From: VRUE01 sp050258095
GTDB taxonomy: Bacteria; Actinomycetota; Thermoleophilia; Solirubrobacterales; 70-9
DNA length: 43,518 nt
Reading direction: 5' to 3'
NCBI GenBank assembly: GCA_050258095.1
Contig: JBLMYD010000086.1
Coordinates: 1-43,518, forward strand
Both the position numbers and the translations under genes were made by a program. Under the pieces are notes generated by a model that ran no database searches, was not told the origin of the DNA, and worked only from the letters and a program-made list of their open reading frames with translations. Within the stretch, counting starts at the first letter, position 1. The number at the start of each line of letters is the position of its first letter. Below are positions 37,762 to 43,518 of the stretch, one piece after another.

Positions 37762-37811
37762 GCCGACGGGACTGAAACTGCCCTTATATGTAGGGAAATC
37801 GTCCCGTCGGC
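37762..37811. repeat. Palindromic repeat, second copy (leader of plsC)
   Basis: Arms GCCGACGGGAC (37762-37772) and GTCCCGTCGGC (37801-37811), with an inner CCCT/AGGG stem. The right half (GGAAATCGTCCCGTCGGC) is identical over 18 bases to the right arm of the palindrome inside glycerol kinase (38479-38533), and the left arms share CCGCCGACGGGAC. The loop differs. The pair identifies a dispersed repeat family. Confidence 0.85.
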
Positions 37812-37862
37812 CCAAGAAGTGGGCTGACTATCGCCCTCGCCTACCCCCGTGGGCGGGAGGGG

Positions 37863-39371
37863 TTACGCCGAGTCGCCCTCGACGGCCCAGCCCTTCGACC
37901 GCTCCAGTGCCCGCCGCCAGCCATCGAGCAGGGTCTCGCGCTCGCCGGCCGCCATCGCCGGCTCGTAGCGCGCCGCCTCGCGCCACATCTCGCCGACCTC
38001 GTCGGCGCTCCAGCGACCGGTCGCGATCCCCGCCAGGTAGGCGGCACCCAGCGCCGTCGTCTCGGCCACCGCGGGGACGACGACCTCGGCGTCGAGCACG
38101 TCGGCCTGGAACTGCATCAGCCAGCGGTTGGCGACCGCGCCGCCGTCGGCCTTGAGCACGGCGAGTCGCTCGCCCGAGGCGGCCTCCTGGGCGCGCACGG
38201 CGTCGACCGTCTGGTAGGCGATCGCCTCCAGCGCGGCGCGGGCGAGGTGCGCGCGGCCGCTGCCCCGGGTAAGGCCGACGATCGTGCCGCGGGCGTTCGG
38301 GTCCCAGTGCGGCGAGCCGAGCCCGGTCAGCGCCGGGACGAAGTAGACGCCGTCGTTGCCCGCCAGCGAGGCCGCCAATGCCTCGCTCTCCTCGGCCCGC
38401 TCGATCAGCCCGAGACCGTCGCGCAGCCACTGGATGGCGGCGCCGGTGACGAAGATCGAGGCCTCGAGCGCGTAATCCGCCGCCGACGGGACGATTTCCG
38501 TCGCATAGCGTCGGAAATCGTCCCGTCGGCGGCCAGCGGTGGCGGCAATCGTGGTGAGCAGCCCGGGGGGCGGCTCCGGCGCCTCCGCGCCGGTGTGCAG
38601 GAGCACGAAGCTCCCCGTGCCGTAGGTGTTCTTCGCCTCGCCGGCGGCGTGACAGGCCTGGCCGAAGAGAGCCGCCTGCTGGTCGCCGGCGATCCCTGCC
38701 ACCGGCACCTCGCCGCCGAACTCGGCGGTGGTCCCGTAGACGTGGCAGGACGGCAGCGGCTCGGGCAGCCGCACCGGATCGACGCCGAGCAGCGCGCAGA
38801 GCTCGGCGTCCCACTCCCGCCGGCGGATGTCGAAGAGCAGCGTCCGCGAGGCGTTGGTCCAGTCGGTCGCGTGGCGGCCGGTGAGCTTGAAGAGAAGCCA
38901 GGAGTCGACCGTGCCGAAGACGGCGCCCGCGGCCTCCGGCACGTTGCGCAGCAGCCACTCGATCTTCGTCCCCGAGAAGTAGGGGTCGAGGACGAGGCCG
39001 GTGCGCTCGCGCACCAGCGGCTCGTGGCCGGCCTGGCGCAGCTCCTCGCAGCGCGCGGCCGTGCGCCGGTCCTGCCAGACGAGGGCGCGGTGGACGGGCT
39101 CGCCCGTCGCCGGGTCCCAGGCGACGACCGTCTCGCGCTGGTTGGCGATGCCGATCGCGTCGAGCTCGCGGCCCTCGATCCCGGCGTCGGCAACTGCCTC
39201 GGCGGCAACCCGGCGGGTCGTCTCCCAGATCTCGTCGGCGTCGTGCTCGACCCAGCCGGGCCGCGGGAAGTGCTGCTCAAACTCGGAGTAGGCGCGACCG
39301 ACGATCCGTCCCTCGCCGTCGAAGACGAGGCAGGTGGTGCCGGTGGTCCCCTGGTCGATCGCGAGGATCAT
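37863..39371 (-). CDS. glpK: Glycerol kinase with an in-frame palindrome-encoded insertion
   Basis: 502 aa FGGY kinase that phosphorylates glycerol to glycerol-3-phosphate. It has the phosphate loop AIDQGTTGTTCLVFD at the start, WQDRRTA, YFSGTKIEWLL, NTYGTGSFVL, YALEASIFVTGAAIQWLRDGL and the ADGGAVANRWLMQFQAD region. Residues about 280-298 (GRRRDDFRRYATEIVPSAA), between LLTTIAATA and DYALEAS, are absent from the usual family sequence and are exactly encoded by a 55-bp palindrome. The surrounding sequence is intact and the frame is kept, so the enzyme is probably active. No glycerol facilitator gene is adjacent. Confidence 0.95.
   Translation of the reverse strand: MILAIDQGTTGTTCLVFDGEGRIVGRAYSEFEQHFPRPGWVEHDADEIWETTRRVAAEAVADAGIEGRELDAIGIANQRETVVAWDPATGEPVHRALVWQDRRTAARCEELRQAGHEPLVRERTGLVLDPYFSGTKIEWLLRNVPEAAGAVFGTVDSWLLFKLTGRHATDWTNASRTLLFDIRRREWDAELCALLGVDPVRLPEPLPSCHVYGTTAEFGGEVPVAGIAGDQQAALFGQACHAAGEAKNTYGTGSFVLLHTGAEAPEPPPGLLTTIAATAGRRRDDFRRYATEIVPSAADYALEASIFVTGAAIQWLRDGLGLIERAEESEALAASLAGNDGVYFVPALTGLGSPHWDPNARGTIVGLTRGSGRAHLARAALEAIAYQTVDAVRAQEAASGERLAVLKADGGAVANRWLMQFQADVLDAEVVVPAVAETTALGAAYLAGIATGRWSADEVGEMWREAARYEPAMAAGERETLLDGWRRALERSKGWAVEGDSA
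38479..38533. repeat. 55-bp perfect palindrome inside glpK
   Basis: Arms 38479-38500 and 38512-38533 are exact 22-bp reverse complements. The 11-base loop TCGCATAGCGT itself has a 3-bp CGC/GCG stem. It shares arm sequence with 37762-37811 and inserts about 18 residues into the kinase without a frameshift, in a loop between two conserved blocks. Confidence 0.92.
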
Positions 39372-39391
39372 CGCGCTGGCACACTATCCCC

Positions 39392-40822
39392 GTGGAGGCG
39401 CTCGACCAACAGCAGGCGACCGGCGGGCTTGCCGAGCAGGCCCGCGCGCTGCGCGAGCGCGAGATCGGCTCCCGCGAGCTGGTCGAGGAGGCGCTGGAGC
39501 GGGCCCAGCGCTCGCAGGAGACGCTGAACGCGTTCCGGGTCATCCGTCGCGAGGAGGCGCCGGCCGAGGCCGAGGAGGCCGACCGGCGGCTCGCCGACGG
39601 CGAGGTCGCCCCGCTGCTCGGCGTGCCGGTGGCGATCAAGGACGATGTCGACCTCGCCGGCGAGACGACGCCGTTCGGCTGCGGCGGCGGCTGGCCGGCC
39701 GGCCGCGATGCCGAGGTCGTGCGTCGCCTGCGCGAGGCGGGCGCGATCGTGATCGGCAAGACGCACGCGCCCGAGGTCGGCCAGTGGCATTTCACCGAGA
39801 CGCCCCTGCACGGCGCGACCCGCAACCCTTGGCACACCGGTCACACGCCGGGCGGCTCGAGCGGCGGTGCGGCGGCGGCGGTCGCGGGCGGCATCGTCGC
39901 GGCGGCGGTCGGCTCGGACGGCGCCGGCTCGATCCGCATCCCGGCCGCCTGGACCGGGCTCGTCGGCCTCAAGCCGCAGCGCGGGCGGGTCTCCACCTGG
40001 CCCGATCCCGACGCCTTCAACGGCCTCGCCTGCTTCGGCCCGCTCACCCGCAGCACGGCCGACGCCGCCCTGCTGCTCGACGCGATCCACGGCAACATCC
40101 CCACCGATCTGCACCGTCCCGCGCCGCCGGCCGAGCCCTTCGTCGCGGCGGCGACTCGCGAGCCGGGGCGACTGCGCGTCGCGATCTCCTTCGCGACGCC
40201 CTTCGGCCTCGCCAACGAGGTCGACGACGAACATCGAGCGGCAATCGAGGCCTTCGGCGAGCGGCTGGCCGAGCTTGGCCACGAGGTCTTCCCCGCCGAC
40301 CCCGACTACGGGTTGGTCGGCGCCGCGATCGCCCCGCGGGGGATGGCTGGGGTCGCAGAATGGCTCGCGGCTCGCGGCGAGGATCGCAGCGGGCTCGAGC
40401 CGCGCACCCGCACCCACGCCCGCTTCGGCCGGGCGCTGAGCGGGCTGCCGCTGCGCCTCGCCCGCGCCGCCGAGCCCGGTCATCGCCACCGCATCGGCCG
40501 CGTCTTCGAGCGCTGCGACGTCGTCCTCACACCGACCACGGCAAAGCCGCCGCCGCGGATCGGCGCCTTCCAAGGCCGCGGCTACTGGGAGACCATCTCG
40601 GCCGCATCCTCCACCTGCCCCTTCGCTTTCGCCTGGAACGTCGTCGGCTGGCCCGCGATCAGCCTCCCCGCCGGCCGCACCTCGCAGGGCCTGCCGATCG
40701 GCGCCCAGCTGCTCGGCCGCGAGAACGACGAGGCGACCCTGCTTTCCCTCGCCGCCCAGGTAGAGCGCGCGGCCGGAGGCTTCCCAAGCCCATCAACCTC
40801 CCGTCGGCGGCGAGAGCGGTAG
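39392..40822 (+). CDS. Amidase signature family hydrolase
   Basis: 476 aa from GTG 39392. Catalytic Lys in VPVAIKDDVDL (about residue 92), glycine-serine loop TPGGSSGGAAAAVAGG and nucleophile-region GSDGAGSIRIPAAW, giving the Ser-cisSer-Lys triad. It cleaves an amide of unknown identity. The C-terminus ends with a basic run SRRRRER after the natural end of the domain. It is divergent from glpK (20-base gap), and its last 241 bases are covered on the other strand by the glycosyltransferase frame. Confidence 0.88.
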   Translation: MEALDQQQATGGLAEQARALREREIGSRELVEEALERAQRSQETLNAFRVIRREEAPAEAEEADRRLADGEVAPLLGVPVAIKDDVDLAGETTPFGCGGGWPAGRDAEVVRRLREAGAIVIGKTHAPEVGQWHFTETPLHGATRNPWHTGHTPGGSSGGAAAAVAGGIVAAAVGSDGAGSIRIPAAWTGLVGLKPQRGRVSTWPDPDAFNGLACFGPLTRSTADAALLLDAIHGNIPTDLHRPAPPAEPFVAAATREPGRLRVAISFATPFGLANEVDDEHRAAIEAFGERLAELGHEVFPADPDYGLVGAAIAPRGMAGVAEWLAARGEDRSGLEPRTRTHARFGRALSGLPLRLARAAEPGHRHRIGRVFERCDVVLTPTTAKPPPRIGAFQGRGYWETISAASSTCPFAFAWNVVGWPAISLPAGRTSQGLPIGAQLLGRENDEATLLSLAAQVERAAGGFPSPSTSRRRRER

Positions 40823-41493
40823 ACACGAGCGAAGTCGAGCAGCTGCTGGCCGCGGTGGAGGAAGCCGCCGAGCGTGCGACCGGTGGCGCGGTGCGAGAGG
40901 TCGAGCTCGTACTCGCGGACGCGGTAGCCGGCGCGGACGGCGTCGACGGTCATGCCGATCTCCATCCCATAGCCGCGGGCGAAGGGCAGCGTCGCGCGCA
41001 GGACCTCGACCCGCATCGCACGCTGGCCGGAGATCGGGGCCTTGGCCTCGAAGCTACAGAGGCGTTTGATCGTCCGGCGCGCGAAGCCGAGGGCGATGCC
41101 GAAGCCGCCGCCGACCCGTTGGCCGAAGGCCCCGACGGCGAGATCGCACTCGCCGCGCTCGACGGCCTCGACGAGCGGCGCCAGCTCAGCCGCCGAGGCG
41201 CCCAGGTCGGCGTCGCAGAGGAGGACGAGCTGCGGCCCCTCGCCGTCGCTCAGCGCCGCCTCGGCAGCCGCCGTCACGTTGCCGCCCTTGCCGTGCGGCC
41301 GGCGCCGGCTCACCACCCGGGCGCCCGCCGCCATCGCCACCTCGGCGGTGCCGTCGGTCGAGGCGTCGTCGGCGAGCCAGATCGCCGCCTCGGGGAACGT
41401 CTGCCGCAGCGCCGCCACCGTCTCCCCCACCCGATCCGCCTCGTTGCGGGCGGCGACGACGACCGCCGGCGCGTGCGGTGGATTCGGGGGCAC
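40582..41493 (-). CDS. Family 2 glycosyltransferase with long antisense overlap
   Basis: 303 aa from GTG 41493. GT-A fold: VVVAARNEADRVGETVAAL at the start, WLADDASTDGTAE, and DxD-type LLCDADLGAS; later AKAPISGQRAMR and GYGMEIGMTVDA. It probably transfers a sugar from a nucleotide donor to a lipid or polyol acceptor. The recognisable domain ends near residue 225 (FLHRGQQLLDFARVYRSRRR). The remaining 80 or so residues are encoded opposite the amidase 3' end and look like a read-through tail. It is divergent from the biotinyl protein gene. Confidence 0.8.
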   Translation of the reverse strand: MPPNPPHAPAVVVAARNEADRVGETVAALRQTFPEAAIWLADDASTDGTAEVAMAAGARVVSRRRPHGKGGNVTAAAEAALSDGEGPQLVLLCDADLGASAAELAPLVEAVERGECDLAVGAFGQRVGGGFGIALGFARRTIKRLCSFEAKAPISGQRAMRVEVLRATLPFARGYGMEIGMTVDAVRAGYRVREYELDLSHRATGRTLGGFLHRGQQLLDFARVYRSRRRREVDGLGKPPAARSTWAARESRVASSFSRPSSWAPIGRPCEVRPAGRLIAGQPTTFQAKAKGQVEDAAEMVSQ

Positions 41494-41514
41494 GACGGGA
41501 TATTGTGCCCCGCC

Positions 41515-41727
41515 ATGGCAGACATCGAGGCGCACATCACGGGCAACGTCTGGAAAGTCACGGTCGCGGTCGGGGACGAGGTCGAAGACGGCGACACGGT
41601 CGTCATCCTCGAGTCGATGAAGATGGAGATCCCGGTCGAGGCCGAAGACGACGGCACCGTCAAGGAGATTCGCTGCGAGGAGGGCCAGTCCGTCAGCGAA
41701 GGAGACGTGCTCGTCGTCCTCGAGTAG
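41515..41727 (+). CDS. Biotin/lipoyl attachment domain protein (biotin carboxyl carrier-like)
   Basis: 70 aa single biotinyl domain: hammerhead VEAEDDGTVKEIRCEEGQSV and the modified lysine in ILESMKMEIPVEAE. Free-standing carriers like this serve acyl-CoA carboxylases or decarboxylases when the biotin carboxylase subunit lacks its own domain. The carboxyltransferase gene at 12619 is a possible partner, and bioB, which makes the cofactor, is 1.5 kb downstream. It heads a plus-strand run with the crotonase and glycosylase genes. Confidence 0.92.
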   Translation: MADIEAHITGNVWKVTVAVGDEVEDGDTVVILESMKMEIPVEAEDDGTVKEIRCEEGQSVSEGDVLVVLE

Positions 41728-41749
41728 CAGGGCGAGGGGAGCGATCGGG

Positions 41750-42556
41750 ATGGCAGAGGAGCTAGCGGACGGCAAGCTCATCCTCGACTCCCCCGCCGAG
41801 GCGGTCGCCCGCCTGCGCATCTCCAACCCCGAGCGGCGCAACGCGCTCGACCACGAGATCCTCGACGCGCTCGCCGAAGCGCTGCGACACCTCGACCGCG
41901 GCATCGAGACCCGCTGCCTGCTGATCACCGGCGCGCCCCCTGTCTTCTCGGCCGGCTACGACATCGCCTCGATCCCCGCCGACACCTTCGCGCGCGACGC
42001 CGAGGCGCTCGTCGCCCACCCCTTCCACGCGGCGATGGAAGCGATCGCCCGCTACCCCTGGCCGACCGTGGCGGCGATCAACGGCCACTGCATCGGCGGC
42101 GGGCTCGAGCTGGCGATCACCTGCGACCTGCGGATCTGCGCCGCCGGGGCGAAGCTCGGCATGCCGCCGGTCAAGCTCGGCCTCGTCTACGGCCACACCG
42201 GCCTGCGCAAGTTCCTCGACACGGTCGGCCTCGCCCGCACCAAGGACCTCTTCCTCACCGGCCGCAACTTCGAGGCCGAGCGAGCCGAGCAGATCGGCCT
42301 CGTGCACGAGGTCGTCGAGGCCGAGCGGCTGGAGGAGGCGGCTATCGCCCTCGCCGCCGAGATCGCCGCCAACGCGCCGCTCTCGATGCGCGGCAACAAG
42401 AGCGCGATCAACCTGCTCAACGCCTCGCCCGTCCTCAGCGAGCAGCAGCAGGCCGGCCTGATCGCCCTGCGCGAGTCGTGCTTCTCCTCCGAGGACCTGC
42501 GCGAGGGCATCCAGGCGTTTGCCGAGAAACGCAAGCCCGTCTGGAAAGGACGGTGA
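41750..42556 (+). CDS. Crotonase family protein, methylmalonyl-CoA decarboxylase-like active site
   Basis: 268 aa. Oxyanion-hole segment VFSAGYDIASI and AINGHCIGGGLELAITCDLRI are canonical. The second hydratase Glu is missing: the site reads KLGMPPVKLGLVYGHTG. A PV-x-LG-x-x-Y arrangement in this place is the pattern I recall from methylmalonyl-CoA decarboxylase (ScpB/YgfG) rather than hydratases. A decarboxylase-type function would also suit the biotinyl carrier 22 bases upstream. It overlaps the glycosylase gene by GTGA. Confidence 0.8.
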   Translation: MAEELADGKLILDSPAEAVARLRISNPERRNALDHEILDALAEALRHLDRGIETRCLLITGAPPVFSAGYDIASIPADTFARDAEALVAHPFHAAMEAIARYPWPTVAAINGHCIGGGLELAITCDLRICAAGAKLGMPPVKLGLVYGHTGLRKFLDTVGLARTKDLFLTGRNFEAERAEQIGLVHEVVEAERLEEAAIALAAEIAANAPLSMRGNKSAINLLNASPVLSEQQQAGLIALRESCFSSEDLREGIQAFAEKRKPVWKGR

Positions 42557-43188
42557 GCGCCGCCGCGCGAGCGCAGCTGGCCGCCTCCGACCCGACGATG
42601 GCGGCGCTGATCGAGCGCGTCGGCGAGATCGACCTGGAGACGCGACTGCGGCGGCGCAGCGAGGAGCGGCCCGCCGACGCCTACGGGGCGCTGCTGCGGG
42701 CGATCGTCGGCCAGCAGCTCTCGACCAAGGCGGCGCGGACGATCTACGGCCGCATCCTCGACCTCTTCGAGGGCAGCACGCCGCCTCCCGAGCGGCTGCT
42801 CGAAGCGAGCGAGGAGGACCTGCGCGCCGCCGGGCTCTCGGGCCGCAAGGTCGAGTACGTCCGCGACCTCGCCGCGCACGTCATCTCGGGCGAGCTGGAG
42901 CTGGACCGGCTCGGCGAGCTCTCCGACGATGAGGTGGTCGCGGAGATCGTCGCCGTGCGCGGCCTCGGCGTCTGGACCGCCGAGATGTTCCTGCTCTTCC
43001 ACCTCGAACGCCCCGATGTCCTCTCCGGCGGCGACCTCGGCATCCGCAAGGCGGTGCAGATCGAGTACGGCCTCGACGCGATGCCGGCCCCCGCACGCGT
43101 GCTCGAGATCGGCGAGCCCTGGCGCCCCCAGCGCAGCCTCGCCTCGCTCTACCTCTGGGAGTCGCTGGCGAACGCTCCCGTCACCTGA
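42553..43188 (+). CDS. alkA: DNA-3-methyladenine glycosylase II-type HhH-GPD protein
   Basis: 211 aa from GTG 42553, overlapping the previous stop (GTGA) with GGAAAGGA upstream. Helix-hairpin-helix: VRGLGVWTAEMFLLF (about residues 136-150), with catalytic Asp in VLSGGDLGIRKAV. QQLSTKAARTIYGRI is also typical. It excises alkylated purines. It lacks the N-terminal TBP-like domain of E. coli AlkA, like many short actinobacterial versions. It may be co-transcribed with the crotonase and biotinyl genes without sharing their function. Confidence 0.9.
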   Translation: MSAAARAQLAASDPTMAALIERVGEIDLETRLRRRSEERPADAYGALLRAIVGQQLSTKAARTIYGRILDLFEGSTPPPERLLEASEEDLRAAGLSGRKVEYVRDLAAHVISGELELDRLGELSDDEVVAEIVAVRGLGVWTAEMFLLFHLERPDVLSGGDLGIRKAVQIEYGLDAMPAPARVLEIGEPWRPQRSLASLYLWESLANAPVT

Positions 43189-43189
43189 G

Positions 43190-43255
43190 CCCCCCCGGAC
43201 GTGCCGGTCCTACGGTGCCTTTTTGACCCCCGCACGCCCGGCACGTCCGGGGGGG
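43190..43255. terminator. 18-bp perfect inverted repeat between alkA and bioB
   Basis: Arms 43190-43207 (CCCCCCCGGACGTGCCGG) and 43238-43255 are exact reverse complements, starting one base after the alkA stop and ending 19 bases before bioB. The 30-base loop contains GGTGCCTTTTT. It is a likely 3' end for alkA transcripts and would be in or just before the bioB leader. No U-run follows the stem. Confidence 0.7.
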
Positions 43256-43274
43256 TGCCTAGCCTTGCGCGCCA

Positions 43275-43518
43275 ATGACGGCCTCGCTGATCTCCTTCGA
43301 GGAAGCGCTCGCGCTGGGCGAGCTGACCGACCACGATGACATCGGCGGCCTCGTCGAGCGTGCCTGGCAGGTGCGCCGCGAGAACTTCGGCGACTCGACC
43401 GACATGTGCTCGCTGGTCAACGCCAAGTCGGGCGGCTGCGCCGAGGACTGCGGCTTCTGCGCCCAGTCGCGCTACGCCGAGGCCGACACGCCGATGCACG
43501 CGATGATGGAGCCCGAGC
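43275..43518 (+). CDS. bioB: Biotin synthase, N-terminal part (truncated by window end)
   Basis: The first 81 residues are visible. Radical SAM signature SGGCAEDCGFCAQS (CxxxCxxC, about residues 52-65) is specific to BioB. The N-terminal LISFEEALALGELTDHDDIGGLVERAWQVRREN also fits. It inserts sulfur into dethiobiotin to form biotin, needed for the biotinyl carrier at 41515. ATG 43275 has no clear ribosome-binding site. The gene continues beyond the window. Confidence 0.93.
   Translation, partial: MTASLISFEEALALGELTDHDDIGGLVERAWQVRRENFGDSTDMCSLVNAKSGGCAEDCGFCAQSRYAEADTPMHAMMEPE

Noticed and set aside
37758..38533. CRISPR repeats
   Set aside because: Only two copies, palindromic through their whole length and 0.7 kb apart; no spacers or cas genes.
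38479..38533. Palindrome in glpK as a terminator or assembly artefact
   Set aside because: It is in frame within an otherwise intact kinase and has a related copy nearby, which fits a repeat insertion better; an artefact cannot be formally excluded without reads.

Overview
The window is about 70% G+C and gene-dense. Its gene content points to a high-GC actinobacterium: DUF3618, holin-like and DUF4235 envelope proteins, a deazaflavin (F420)-type nitroreductase, a DegV protein, a receiver/thioredoxin-reductase fusion and many acyl-CoA enzymes. A member of the Thermoleophilia (Solirubrobacterales-like) is my best guess. This is inferred from protein families only, because no rRNA or tRNA gene is visible. 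Many genes start with GTG or TTG and are joined by 4-base ATGA, GTGA or TTGA overlaps.

Layout. 1-2.6 kb: an iron-sulfur/redox group (ferredoxin-NADP reductase, BolA, monothiol glutaredoxin, ErpA-type A protein). 2.7-5.3 kb: DegV, a three-gene membrane/envelope operon and a TetR regulator. 5.4-10.3 kb: a 1017-residue cyclase-ATPase-TPR signalling protein, an SDR and a MerR regulator. 10.3-16.4 kb: acyl-CoA catabolism (racemase-like CoA transferase family, BKACE, acyl-CoA carboxylase beta, crotonase, acyl-CoA dehydrogenase). 16.4-22 kb: a SnoaL protein, an MFS transporter coupled to a receiver/thioredoxin-reductase fusion, and an Abi-alpha/DUF445 pair. 22-23.3 kb: a second acyl-CoA dehydrogenase whose 3' end is the target of an integrative element.

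The element (23229-29996, about 6.8 kb, visibly lower in G+C) lies between 34-bp direct repeats that match at 32 positions. It carries a tyrosine integrase, an AlpA-type excisionase, a small winged-helix-like gene and a seven-gene plus-strand operon: XRE regulator, 48-aa protein, TIGR04255 protein, unknown protein, SQDCDL-motif protein, 41-aa protein, and a six-TM protein with a C-terminal nucleoside 2-deoxyribosyltransferase-like domain. I infer that this operon is an undescribed conflict or defence module. An Mrr-type restriction endonuclease sits just outside attR.

30-43.5 kb returns to housekeeping and lipid metabolism: MBL-fold protein, SixA, VOC, GNAT, SDRs (one like peroxisomal trans-2-enoyl-CoA reductase), lactonase-like MBL protein, PlsC acyltransferase, glycerol kinase, amidase, glycosyltransferase, biotinyl carrier protein, a decarboxylase-like crotonase, AlkA-type glycosylase and the start of bioB.

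The most unusual feature outside the island is the abundance of long inverted repeats. Four related elements (2062-2196, 3557-3678, 8473-8641, 12451-12619) begin at or beside the stop codon of a gene, always in the same orientation relative to it. Others are isolated hairpins with 14-22 bp arms. One 55-bp palindrome is inserted in frame inside glycerol kinase (residues about 280-298), and its arm sequence recurs upstream of plsC. No CRISPR array, IS transposase, tRNA or rRNA was recognised.
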